Shown piece by piece: positions 1 to 6,856 of a stretch of DNA of 17,305 nucleotides. How positions within the stretch are numbered: position 1 is the first letter of the stretch; each line of letters starts with the position of its first letter. Where the stretch lies: contig JAFAIV010000088.1 in the NCBI GenBank assembly GCA_019236545.1, positions 1-17,305 of the forward strand, read 5' to 3'. Position numbers and translations under genes: made by a program. Origin of the DNA: Actinomycetota bacterium (lineage in GTDB: Bacteria > Actinomycetota > Thermoleophilia > Gaiellales > Gaiellaceae). The notes under the pieces were generated by a model. It saw only the letters and a program-made list of their open reading frames with translations, did no database searches and was not told where the DNA came from.

Positions 1-1094
1 AGGAGCTTGTTGACGATCTGGGCCGTCAGCGCCTCGACGGCGCCGCGCTGCGTCTCGTCGAGCCGGCCGAGGACGCCGTCCGCCTTCCGCAGCTCCGCCT
101 CGCGGATCTCCTCCGCCTTCGCGCGCAGCGACGCGATCGCCGGGACGACGTCGAGAGACGCGTGCCACTCGTGGAACTTCTCGGCCTCCGCCGCGACGAT
201 CGACTCCGCCCGCTCGGCCTCCTTGCGGCGGCCCGAAAGCGTCTCCGCGACGATCTCCTCGAGGTCGTCGATGTCATAGAGGTAGCAGCCGTCGAGGTCG
301 CGGATCGCAGGGTCGAGGTCACGTGGCACGGCGAGGTCGACGAGCAGGAGCTGCCGCCCGCGCCTGCGCGCGAGCATGCGCGACACGGTCTCGGCGTCGA
401 GGACGATCCCCGGCGCGTTCGTCGAGGCGATCACGACGTCGACCCCTGCCAGCCGCTCCTCGATCTCGGCGCGGTCGGTCTTCGAGTTCGCGACGAGGAC
501 GATCTCGGCGCCGCGCGTCCGCAGGTTCCGCGCCGCCTGCTCGCTGACCTTGCCGGCCCCGAGGAGGAGGATCGTCCGCCCGCCGAGGTCGCCGAAGACC
601 TGCTCCGCGAGCGCGCCCGCGGCCGAGGAGACGGAGGCCGGGCTCTCGCCGACCGCCGTCTGCGCCCGCACCTTCCGGCCGGCGTGGAGAGCCTGCCGGA
701 ACACGCGCTCGAGCAGCAGGCCCGTCGTCCCGAGCTCGAATGCGACCCTGACCTGGCCGAGGATCTCGCCCTCACCCGGCACGAGCGAGTCGAGCCCGGC
801 CGCGACCCGGAAGAGATGGAGCGCCGCCGCCTGGTCGCGCAGCCGGTAGAGCGCGCTCTCGACCTCCGGCTCGAGCTCCGAGAGCGCGGCGACCGCCTCC
901 CGCTCGGCCGCCTCGCCGTTCTCGGACGCCACGTAAACCTCGGTGCGGTTGCACGTCGAGAGGACGACCGCCTCCCGCCCGTCCTCGGCGAGCCGCGCCG
1001 CGAGCTCGCGCGCCGCCTCCTTCTCCAGCGCGACGCGCTCCCGCAGCTCGACGGGCGCGTGGTGGTGCGAGGTGCCGACGAGGACGAGGCGCAT
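1..1094 (-). CDS. hemA: Glutamyl-tRNA reductase, 3' end cut by window edge
   Basis: This enzyme reduces glutamyl-tRNA(Glu) to glutamate-1-semialdehyde with NADPH, the first committed step of C5-pathway haem synthesis in the cytosol. The visible 364 residues start with ATG at 1094. They contain the catalytic cysteine motif STCNRTE (Cys48), the substrate-domain motif GEGEILGQV, the stretch RKVRAQTAVGESPASVSSAA and the NADPH-binding loop GAGKVSEQAARNL. The family is usually about 420-450 residues, so the C-terminal dimerisation domain is only partly present and the gene runs off the left edge without a stop. The ATG shares one base with the TGA of the upstream hemX-like gene (TGATG), so translation is probably coupled. 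Hem genes further left (hemC, hemD, hemB) would be the usual neighbours but are outside the window. Identification is secure. Confidence 0.96.
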   Translation of the reverse strand, partial: MRLVLVGTSHHHAPVELRERVALEKEAARELAARLAEDGREAVVLSTCNRTEVYVASENGEAAEREAVAALSELEPEVESALYRLRDQAAALHLFRVAAGLDSLVPGEGEILGQVRVAFELGTTGLLLERVFRQALHAGRKVRAQTAVGESPASVSSAAGALAEQVFGDLGGRTILLLGAGKVSEQAARNLRTRGAEIVLVANSKTDRAEIEERLAGVDVVIASTNAPGIVLDAETVSRMLARRRGRQLLLVDLAVPRDLDPAIRDLDGCYLYDIDDLEEIVAETLSGRRKEAERAESIVAAEAEKFHEWHASLDVVPAIASLRAKAEEIREAELRKADGVLGRLDETQRGAVEALTAQIVNKL

Positions 1095-1882
1095 CAGGAG
1101 AAGTGACTCGCGGGGAGGGCCAGCCGGACGACGATCACGAGCAGGAAGCCGGCGAGCGCGAGGTAGGCGGCGCGGCGGCCGCTCCAGCCGGCGCGCCAGC
1201 GCAGCAGCAGGTACGCCGCCCAGACGACCCAGGTCAGCGCGGTGACCGCGACGAGCGCGTCGACGCGGTCGTGTGAGGAGACGAGCCGCGCGGCGCCCAC
1301 CGCGATCCCGAGCGTCAGCGCCGGGAGCGACCACGCGACCGTCCGCAGCGCGAGCGCGTCGAGGGTCGCGAGCGCAGGCGCGCGCAGGCGCAGCACCGAC
1401 GCGGGCCGCACCTTCAGCCGCCGCTCCTGCCAGACGTACAGCGCCGACAACGCGGCCGCGAGCGTGAACCCGGCGAACGCCGCGAGCACGAGCCCGACGT
1501 GGAGGACGAGGAAGAGGTTCGAGTAGTGGCTCGCCTCCCCGGTCGCCATCCCGCCGCCCGCGCGCGCGACGACGAGCAGCACCGCGGCGAGCGGCATGAC
1601 CGCAAGGCCGAGCAGCCGGTACGGCCGCCTGCAACCCCAGATCAGGTAGGCGGAGACGACGAGCCAGACGAAGAGGTCGAGCGACCCGGCCCACGTCCCC
1701 CACGGGAAGCCGTCGCGCCGCGCGGCCTGCACCGCGAGCAGCGCGGTCTGCGCGAGCCAGCCGAGCCGAACGCCCCACGTCGCCGCCCGGCCGAGCGCCC
1801 CCGGTCGCCGCGCCTCGCCGAGATAGCCGACCGCGGCCTCCCCGTAGAGGAGCAGCGCCGGCCAGAAAAGGAGCTCAGCCAA
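1094..1882 (-). CDS. HemX/CcsA-like cytochrome c assembly membrane protein
   Basis: This 262-residue protein is almost entirely hydrophobic, with about eight candidate membrane helices. It resembles the CcsA/HemX family, which handles haem in c-type cytochrome assembly or modulates HemA. Family-like marks are LHVGLVLAAFAGFTLAAALSALYVWQ cut here to its key residue His128, the segment LTWVVWAAYLLLR (217-228) followed by GWSGRRAAYLALAGF, and a C-terminal His260. The tryptophan-rich WWD haem-binding motif expected between these is missing: residues about 196-212 read GAARLVSSHDRVDALVA. This makes HemX a better label than true CcsA. The start is TTG at 1882, overlapping the ccmD-like stop by eight bases, with GGGAG about ten bases upstream. 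It sits directly before hemA, a classic HemX position. Exact role is inferred. Confidence 0.8.
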   Translation of the reverse strand: MAELLFWPALLLYGEAAVGYLGEARRPGALGRAATWGVRLGWLAQTALLAVQAARRDGFPWGTWAGSLDLFVWLVVSAYLIWGCRRPYRLLGLAVMPLAAVLLVVARAGGGMATGEASHYSNLFLVLHVGLVLAAFAGFTLAAALSALYVWQERRLKVRPASVLRLRAPALATLDALALRTVAWSLPALTLGIAVGAARLVSSHDRVDALVAVTALTWVVWAAYLLLRWRAGWSGRRAAYLALAGFLLVIVVRLALPASHFS

Positions 1883-2057
1883 CGGGCGCGGGCTCCCGCC
1901 GGGCCTCTTCCTCGGCCTCCGGCCCCGCCCGTCCGGCGAGGGCGTCGACCTCCCGCTCGAGCCGCGTCAGCTTCAGCGCGATGATCAGGACGTAGGCGAG
2001 GACGACGGCGAAGACGACGCAGTACGCAGCGGTCACGTACTTCTCGGCAGTGGTCAA
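1875..2057 (-). CDS. CcmD-like small membrane protein
   Basis: A 60-residue protein with one membrane helix near the N-terminus (YVTAAYCVVFAVVLAYVLI, residues about 7-25), then a basic/acidic amphipathic stretch LTRLEREVDAL and a charged Glu/Pro/Arg tail. CcmD in system I is a small single-span protein that helps release holo-CcmE from the CcmABC complex. Size, topology and position directly after ccmC fit. There is little conserved sequence to test, so the call rests on context. The start is TTG at 2057 in a TTGA overlap with the ccmC stop, and the stop overlaps the hemX-like start. It is easily missed because a much longer spurious frame extends upstream of it. Confidence 0.7.
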   Translation of the reverse strand: MTTAEKYVTAAYCVVFAVVLAYVLIIALKLTRLEREVDALAGRAGPEAEEEARREPAPVG

Positions 2058-2740
2058 GCGAGCACCTCCCTCAGCTCGCGCAGGCGCGAGTCGAGCAGCT
2101 TCCCGGCCAGCTCGACGCGGTAGAGCGTGTACGCGAGGACGAGCATCGCGGCCTGCGCGACGCAGTACGTGACGAGGATCCAGCCGCCGAACCTCGGCCC
2201 CTGCAGCGTGAAGACGACCGGGTGGATCAGGTTCTTCGCCAGCCGGATCGCAGCGAAGCTGACGGGGATCAGGACGACGCCGAAGAGCGCGTAGACAGCG
2301 CTGAGGTTCGCGCGCTGCGGCCCCGGGTCGACCGAGAAGCGGAGCATGAAGTACGCGCAGTAGAAGAGGAACAGGACGAGGAACAGCACGAGCTGGTCCT
2401 CGCTCCACAGCCACCAGTGCCCCCACGAGATCTTCGCCCAGATCGAGCCGGTGAGGAGCACGAGCACCCCGAGGATCACGCCCTGGTGGACGGCGACGTA
2501 GCTCTCGAGGTCGTAGCGCGGGTCGCGGCGGGTCAGGTGCCGGAACGCCTTCCACGCGCCGCCCGCGAAGCACGCGTACGCGGTGATCGCGATCGACACG
2601 TGGAAGTAGAAGATCCGCTGCGAGAAGCCCTGGTCGGCGTCGTTCGGGGCGACGAAGAAGACCATCGCGATCGCGAGCGTGACGAGGACGAAGGCAGACG
2701 CTGCGAGCGCGGGAAGCGGAATGCGATACGAGCGACCCAC
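2054..2740 (-). CDS. ccmC: CcmC-like haem handling protein (cytochrome c maturation)
   Basis: A 228-residue, roughly six-helix membrane protein of the CcmC/CcsA family. CcmC presents haem at the outer face of the membrane for attachment to the chaperone CcmE. Visible marks are IFYFHVSIA with His47 (family FxHVPxA), the tryptophan motif WGHWWLW at 106-112, and His173 in LIHPVVF, a candidate second axial ligand. The family motif normally continues with Asp (WGxWWxWD); here the next residues are SED, so the Asp is shifted or lost. The start is GTG at 2740, 29 bases after the ccmB stop, with only a weak ribosome site (CCGAG). It is joined to the ccmD-like gene by a TTGA overlap. The family call is firm; assigning it to CcmC rather than CcsA follows from its place after ccmA and ccmB. 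Confidence 0.88.
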   Translation of the reverse strand: MGRSYRIPLPALAASAFVLVTLAIAMVFFVAPNDADQGFSQRIFYFHVSIAITAYACFAGGAWKAFRHLTRRDPRYDLESYVAVHQGVILGVLVLLTGSIWAKISWGHWWLWSEDQLVLFLVLFLFYCAYFMLRFSVDPGPQRANLSAVYALFGVVLIPVSFAAIRLAKNLIHPVVFTLQGPRFGGWILVTYCVAQAAMLVLAYTLYRVELAGKLLDSRLRELREVLA

Positions 2741-2769
2741 GTCTCGGCCAATTGTGGCAGCGGACCGGC

Positions 2770-3408
2770 CTATTCGGTGACGACGAACTCGAAGGTCGCC
2801 CAGCAGACGACCGAGAAGAGCGCGTCGTACAGCACGAGGAAGCCGAGGTAGCGGCCCGGGCTCGCGGCGACGCTCGCGCCGACTCCGCCGACGACGATCG
2901 GGATCGCGAGCGGCAGGAAGAGCAGCGGCATCAGCAGGTCGCGCGCGCGTGTGGCGACGGCGATCGCGCCGAGGAACGCGCCGACGGCGCAGATCCCGAC
3001 GTCCGCGAGGACGACTCCCGCGACGGCGCTTCCCGAGAGCCGGTGGAAGAACAGCCCGTAGACGGGCAGCGCGACGACCTCCGCCGCGCCGAGGAACGCG
3101 AGCGCCGCGATCGACTTCGCGACCCAGATCGTGCTGCGGTCGACGGGCGCGAGCACGAGCCCGTCGAGTGTCCGCTGCTCCCGCTCCGGGACGAAGGCGC
3201 GCCCGAGCCCGAGCAGCGCGGTGAAGACGATCGCCACCCAGAGGAGCCCGTTCGCCGCGAGCCGCGAGGGCGAGCTTCCGACCGCGAAGTGGAAGACGAC
3301 GAAGGTCGAGACGACGAAGAGGAGCATCGCCGGCAGCGTGTCCCGCGCCCGCAGCTCGAGCAGCAGGTCCTTCCGCGCGAGCGCGACGACGTCGCGGGCG
3401 TACGTCAC
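2770..3408 (-). CDS. ccmB: CcmB, membrane subunit of the haem ABC transporter-like complex
   Basis: A 212-residue membrane protein with about six hydrophobic segments. It carries the family stretch EREQRTLDGLVLAPVD (76-90), which corresponds to the cytoplasmic coupling segment of CcmB. CcmB pairs with the ATPase CcmA, and the complex uses ATP to release haem-loaded CcmE from CcmC. The start is GTG at 3408 in a GTGA overlap with the ccmA stop, so the two subunits are probably made in fixed ratio. The length is close to the usual 215-225 residues. A longer reading frame continues upstream through the ccmA region and beyond, but it is only a GC-driven shadow. The stop is TAG at 2770-2772. Confidence 0.93.
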   Translation of the reverse strand: MTYARDVVALARKDLLLELRARDTLPAMLLFVVSTFVVFHFAVGSSPSRLAANGLLWVAIVFTALLGLGRAFVPEREQRTLDGLVLAPVDRSTIWVAKSIAALAFLGAAEVVALPVYGLFFHRLSGSAVAGVVLADVGICAVGAFLGAIAVATRARDLLMPLLFLPLAIPIVVGGVGASVAASPGRYLGFLVLYDALFSVVCWATFEFVVTE

Positions 3409-3995
3409 GCCGCCGCCAGCCCCAGATGCGCGGTGGCGAAGCGCTCGACCCGCTCGGGGTCGTGCGTCGAGACGAGGAGCGCGCGCTCGGCCCGCAGCTC
3501 CTCGAGCTGGGCGTCGAGCAGGACGGCGCCCTCGGCGTCGAGCGCCGTGTAGGGCTCGTCGAGGACGAGCAGCGCCGGGTCGTGCAGCAGCACGCGGCAG
3601 AGCGCGAGCCGCTGCGTCATCCCGCGCGAGTACGAGCCGACCCGGTCGTGGCGCGCCTCCCAGAGGCCGAAGCGCTCCAGCAGCATCCCGACGCGCTCGC
3701 GCCGCTCCGGCACGCGATAGAGGCGCCCGTAGAGGTCGAGGTTCTCGAGCGCGGTCAGCTCGCGGTAGACGAGCGGGTCGTGGCCGAGGTAGCCGACCTC
3801 GCCGCGGCCGACCTCCACCTCGAGCTCGCCCTCGGTGGGCCGCGCGAGGCCGGCGCAGATCCGCAGCAGCGTCGTCTTCCCGGAGCCGTTCGGGCCGGTG
3901 ACGACGAGGAAGCCGCCGCGCGCGAGGTCGAGGTCGACGCCGCGCAGGACGCGCCTCTCGCCGAAGCGCTTGCCGATGCCGCTGGCGCGGAGCAC
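3405..3995 (-). CDS. ccmA: CcmA, ATPase of the cytochrome c maturation complex
   Basis: A 196-residue ABC ATPase. It shows Walker A GPNGSGKTT (34-42), a degenerate signature SYSRGMTQRLALCRVLL in place of LSGGQ as is usual in CcmA, Walker B LLVLDEP, and the switch His in STHD. It powers the CcmABCD complex on the inner face of the membrane. The start is GTG at 3995. No ribosome site precedes it, but a -10-like TATCCT ends six bases upstream of the GTG, so the message is probably leaderless. It is the first gene of the ccmABCD-hemX-hemA operon and lies divergent to the CHRD gene. Name assigned from domain plus gene order with ccmB and ccmC. Confidence 0.93.
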   Translation of the reverse strand: MLRASGIGKRFGERRVLRGVDLDLARGGFLVVTGPNGSGKTTLLRICAGLARPTEGELEVEVGRGEVGYLGHDPLVYRELTALENLDLYGRLYRVPERRERVGMLLERFGLWEARHDRVGSYSRGMTQRLALCRVLLHDPALLVLDEPYTALDAEGAVLLDAQLEELRAERALLVSTHDPERVERFATAHLGLAAA

Positions 3996-4028
3996 GCGCA
4001 GAGGATAGGCCGCGGAGCTTTACCGCGG
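3996..4028 (-). promoter_or_regulatory. Putative leaderless ccmA promoter with CCGCGG repeat
   Basis: On the minus strand TATCCT (4007-4002) ends exactly six bases before the GTG at 3995, which puts the expected +1 on the start codon. This is the leaderless layout common in actinobacteria. Immediately upstream, CCGCGG occurs twice (4023-4028 and 4010-4015) separated by seven bases. Each copy is itself palindromic and the pair also forms an inverted repeat, covering the -14 to -35 region where a -35 box or operator would lie. No good TTGACA-like box is visible. Seen directly: the motifs and spacing. Inferred: promoter and operator function. Confidence 0.4.
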
Positions 4029-4113
4029 TTTTACGCCGTGCTGACACCACTCGGAAACGGGTGCGGCCTGATTCGAGGCGAGGGGAAGCAACCGAATCGA
4101 GGGAGACAGAACG
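4029..4113 (+). promoter_or_regulatory. Upstream region and ribosome site of the CHRD gene
   Basis: The rest of the 118-base divergent spacer between ccmA and the CHRD gene. A clear ribosome site GGGAG (4101-4105) stands eight bases before the ATG at 4114, unlike many genes here. Upstream there is a weak six-base inverted repeat GATTCG/CGAATC (4070-4075 and 4093-4098) with a 17-base loop. CTGACA (4041-4046) looks like a -35 box, but no convincing -10 follows at the right distance, so the promoter is not placed. Confidence 0.4.
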
Positions 4114-5070
4114 ATGTCGAGGAAACGTTGGATCATGGCCGCGGCGCTCGTCGTCGCGGCGGTCGCCGCCGCCGGCGCCGGCGCAGCCGCGCACCGCGCG
4201 CAGTCGTCCCAGAAGGCGGCTGCGACGTTCAGCGCGGGCAGCCCGACCGACAGCCGTACGGCGACCTGCACCGCGAGCGACGGCACCTACAGCGAGACCG
4301 TCGCCACCTACACCGGCACGTCCACGAGCACGGACGCGCGCCTCAACGGCGCGTTGAGGATCCGCGCCCACAGCGTCGTCGACACGACGACCGGCCTCGG
4401 CTGGGTGACCGGCGACTTCCGCGTCGACGGGTCGTCCGGCGGCGTCCACGGCCAGCTCGCCGGCGTCATCTCCGGCGGCAACGTCTCGGGCACGGTCGCG
4501 GGCGACGCAAACGGCCCCGACGGCAAGCTGCTGGCGACGCTCACCGCCGCGTTCACGCAGGCGGCCGGCTTCTCGTCCGGCTCGCTCGGCACCGGCAGCG
4601 TCGCGGGAGCCGGGATCGTCTTCCAACGCGGCGAGTGCACGAGCACGAAGCAGGACCACTCGGTCTACGTCTCGCAGCTGCACCTCAACGCGGGCGAGGT
4701 CGTGCCGCCGTCGTCCAGCAAGGGCCACGCGGAGGGCAGCTTCACGCTCGACGTCACCCGCGACTCGACCGGCGCGATCACCGGCGGGACGGCGGTCTTC
4801 TACGTCAACTACCGCTTCCCGGGCTCGGTGACGATCAACGGCCTCACCCTGAACCAGGGCGCGAAGGGATCGACCGGTCCGACGACGCTCGACTCGGGCG
4901 TCACGTCCTTCACCGACGCTGACGGCAACGGCAACCTCACGAAGGTCGTCTCGGGCGTGTCGGCCGCGACCGCGCAGGCGATCCTCTCCACGCCGAACGG
5001 CTACTACGTGCAGCTCTCGACCGCCGACGGCGGGCTGCGCGACCAACTCGGCGGCTTCGCTCGACGCTAG
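4114..5070 (+). CDS. Secreted CHRD-like domain protein
   Basis: A 318-residue exported protein. The N-terminus has basic residues, then a long Ala/Val-rich helix (8-26) that looks like a Sec signal peptide with cleavage near residue 28-30; there is no lipobox. The mature part is rich in Ser, Thr, Gly and Ala and looks beta-stranded. Residues about 36-180 form an unassigned region with two cysteines (Cys52, Cys175) that could pair outside the cell. Residues about 187-312 resemble the CHRD domain: YVSQLHLNAGEVVPP, GSFTLDV, then GAKGSTGP and ending GYYVQLSTADGGLRDQLGG. The usual CHRD histidines (HIHxG and the HT before the end) are replaced by LTLNQG and LST. Function of CHRD proteins in bacteria is poorly known. 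The gene stands alone, divergent from ccmA and 29 bases before the aldo/keto reductase. The domain call is moderate. Confidence 0.72.
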   Translation: MSRKRWIMAAALVVAAVAAAGAGAAAHRAQSSQKAAATFSAGSPTDSRTATCTASDGTYSETVATYTGTSTSTDARLNGALRIRAHSVVDTTTGLGWVTGDFRVDGSSGGVHGQLAGVISGGNVSGTVAGDANGPDGKLLATLTAAFTQAAGFSSGSLGTGSVAGAGIVFQRGECTSTKQDHSVYVSQLHLNAGEVVPPSSSKGHAEGSFTLDVTRDSTGAITGGTAVFYVNYRFPGSVTINGLTLNQGAKGSTGPTTLDSGVTSFTDADGNGNLTKVVSGVSAATAQAILSTPNGYYVQLSTADGGLRDQLGGFARR

Positions 5071-5099
5071 GACGTCCCACGCGGCTAGGGTCCGGGGCG
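5061..5099 (+). promoter_or_regulatory. Possible leaderless promoter of the aldo/keto reductase gene
   Basis: TAGGGT (5086-5091) fits the loose actinobacterial -10 pattern TANNNT and ends eight bases before the ATG at 5100, so the start codon could lie at or next to +1. TCGACG (5061-5066) matches four of six bases of TTGACA but at a long 19-base spacing. No good ribosome site precedes the ATG. Weak evidence, and it overlaps the hairpin described separately. Confidence 0.25.
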
Positions 5100-5116
5100 A
5101 TGGAGCTCCGGACCCT
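5087..5116 (+). repeat. Nine-base perfect inverted repeat around the aldo/keto reductase start
   Basis: AGGGTCCGG (5087-5095) is perfectly repeated in inverse as CCGGACCCT (5108-5116). The 12-base loop holds the ATG at 5100. A T:G and a C:G pair can extend the stem outward. In RNA this would put the start codon in a hairpin loop. It could limit or time translation, act as a terminator stem for the CHRD message, or be chance in GC-rich DNA. Confidence 0.5.
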
Positions 5117-6122
5117 GGGCCGCACGGGTCTCGAGGTCAGCTCGCTCTGCCTCGGGACGATGATGTTCGGCGCCTGGGGCGAGCCCGACCACGACGAGTC
5201 GATCCGGGTCATCCACCGGGCGCTCGACGCGGGGATCAACTTCGTGGACACCGCCGACGTCTACTCGGCGGGCGAGTCGGAGGAGATCGTCGGGAAGGCT
5301 CTGAAGGGCCGCCGCGACGAGATCGTCCTCGCGACGAAGGTGCACGGCCGGATGGGCGAGGGCCCGAACCGCTTCGGCAACACGCGCCGCTGGATCCTGA
5401 TGGAGGTCGAGAACAGCCTCCGCCGGCTCGGCACCGACTGGATCGACCTCTACCAGATCCACCGTCCCGAGCCCGGCACGGACATCGACGAGACGCTCGG
5501 CGCGCTGACCGACCTCGTCCGCGCCGGCAAGGTGCGGTACATCGGCAGCTCGACGTTCCAGCCGTCACAGATCGTCGAGGCGCAGTGGGTGGCGGAGAGG
5601 CGCGGGCGCGAGCGGTTCGTCTCCGAGCAGCCGCCGTACTCCATGCTCGTCCGCGGGATCGAGGCCGAGGTGCTGCCGGTCTGCGAGCGGTACGGGATGG
5701 GCGTCATCCCGTGGAGCCCGCTCGGCGGCTCGTGGCTCTCCGGACGGTACCGCAAGGGCGGGAGCACGCCGGGCGGGATGCGGGCGCAGCGGCTGCCGCA
5801 GCGGTACGACATGTCCCGGCCGGAAAACCAGCGCAAGCTCGACGCGGTCGAGGAGCTGTCGCTGCTCGCCGAGGAGGCGGGCATCCCGCTGCCGCGCCTG
5901 GCGATCGCGTTCGTCCTGCGCCATCCGACGGTGACCTCGCCGATCATCGGGCCGCGGACGATGGAGCAGCTCGAGGACGCCCTCGCCGCCGCGGACGTGG
6001 AGCTGAGCGCCGACGTGCTCGACCGGATCGACGAGATCGTCCCGCCGGGCACGAACGTGAACCCGGCCGACGGCGGTTGGTCGCCGCCGTCGCTGGCGGA
6101 CGCGTCGCTGCGACGCCGCTAG
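5100..6122 (+). CDS. Aldo/keto reductase
   Basis: A 340-residue NADPH-dependent oxidoreductase with a TIM barrel, acting in the cytosol on an unknown carbonyl substrate. The complete catalytic tetrad is visible: Asp50 and Tyr55 in FVDTADVYSAGESE, Lys80 in LATKVHG and His121 in YQIHRP. Family marks also include RTLGRTGLEVSSLCLGTM at the start, VRYIGSSTF, the SEQPPYSML strand and the cofactor-binding IPWSPLGGSWLSGRY segment. This is the YghZ/Kvbeta-like group with the extended loop before RYRKG. The start is ATG at 5100. The stop TAG overlaps the nudC GTG by one base, so the two are probably co-transcribed. Substrate cannot be told from sequence. Confidence 0.93.
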   Translation: MELRTLGRTGLEVSSLCLGTMMFGAWGEPDHDESIRVIHRALDAGINFVDTADVYSAGESEEIVGKALKGRRDEIVLATKVHGRMGEGPNRFGNTRRWILMEVENSLRRLGTDWIDLYQIHRPEPGTDIDETLGALTDLVRAGKVRYIGSSTFQPSQIVEAQWVAERRGRERFVSEQPPYSMLVRGIEAEVLPVCERYGMGVIPWSPLGGSWLSGRYRKGGSTPGGMRAQRLPQRYDMSRPENQRKLDAVEELSLLAEEAGIPLPRLAIAFVLRHPTVTSPIIGPRTMEQLEDALAAADVELSADVLDRIDEIVPPGTNVNPADGGWSPPSLADASLRRR

Positions 6123-6856
6123 TGGCCTTCAGGCCGGGCCACGACCCGTCGCTGCGCCCAGGCCCGTCGTCCCGCGTGCTCGCGGTCGCCGACTCGAAGG
6201 TCGCGGAGGGCGTAGCGGTCGGAGGCGAGCCGCTGCACGTCGGCTGGATCGACGACGCGCCGGTGTTCGCCGCGCGCCCGACGGACGGCCTGCCGGAGGA
6301 CGCGCGCGGGCTGCGGGCCGTGCTGGCGGAGGGGCCGGAGGACTTCGCGCTCGCGGCGGGCCGCGCGGCGCAGCTGCTCGACTGGGAGACGACGCACGCC
6401 TTCTGCGGCCGCTGCGGGACGGCGAGCGAGCGGTCGTCCGCCGAGCTGACGCGCGTCTGCCCGAACTGCGGGCTCGTCACGTATCCACGGATCTCGCCGG
6501 CCGTGATCATGGCCGTCCGCCGCGGCGACGAGGTCCTGCTCGCGCGGCGCGCAGGGCTGTCGCTCTTCTGGAGCGTCCTCGCCGGCTTCGTCGACCCGGG
6601 TGAGTCGCTCGAGCAGGCGGTCGTCCGCGAGGTCGAGGAAGAGGTCGGGCTGCAGGTGGACGCCCTCGAGTACGTGGGCAGCCAGCCGTGGCCGTTCCCG
6701 AGCCAGCTGATGATCGGCTTCCGCGCGCGCTACGCGGGCGGCGAGCTGCGGATCGACGAGACCGAGCTCGCGGAGGCGGGCTGGTTCCGGCTCGACGCGC
6801 TGCCGGAGATTCCGCCGCCGTACACGATCGCCAACCGGCTCATTCTCGGCCGCTAG
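6122..6856 (+). CDS. nudC: NADH pyrophosphatase, NudC type
   Basis: A 244-residue Nudix hydrolase that splits NAD(H) into NMN(H) and AMP; some family members remove NAD caps from RNA. From N to C: a variable N-terminal domain, a zinc ribbon with Cys95, Cys98, Cys113 and Cys116 (FCGRCG and CPNCG), the Nudix box at 155-177 (GFVDPGE ... REVEEEVGL) and the NudC-specific signature SQPWPFPS (187-194). All expected residues are there. The start is GTG at 6122, formed from the last base of the aldo/keto reductase stop (TAGTG). An upstream continuation of the frame is only a shadow of that gene. Pairing with a NADPH-dependent reductase hints at a nicotinamide-cofactor theme, but that is inference. The stop shares the CTAG of the converging ubiA-like gene. 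Confidence 0.95.
   Translation: MAFRPGHDPSLRPGPSSRVLAVADSKVAEGVAVGGEPLHVGWIDDAPVFAARPTDGLPEDARGLRAVLAEGPEDFALAAGRAAQLLDWETTHAFCGRCGTASERSSAELTRVCPNCGLVTYPRISPAVIMAVRRGDEVLLARRAGLSLFWSVLAGFVDPGESLEQAVVREVEEEVGLQVDALEYVGSQPWPFPSQLMIGFRARYAGGELRIDETELAEAGWFRLDALPEIPPPYTIANRLILGR

Noticed and set aside
162..1106. Plus-strand frame of 314 codons opposite hemA
   Set aside because: The minus strand carries complete hemA motifs; this frame is a shadow.
4010..4033. CCGCGG stem followed by TTTTA as a rho-independent terminator
   Set aside because: No plus-strand gene ends upstream of it; the region is a divergent promoter spacer, so an operator reading fits better.
3409..5046. Long minus-strand frame continuing upstream of ccmB through ccmA and across the CHRD gene
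   Set aside because: Only the last 212 codons match CcmB. The rest is out of frame with CcmA and antisense to the CHRD gene, with Arg/Ala-rich nonsense composition.
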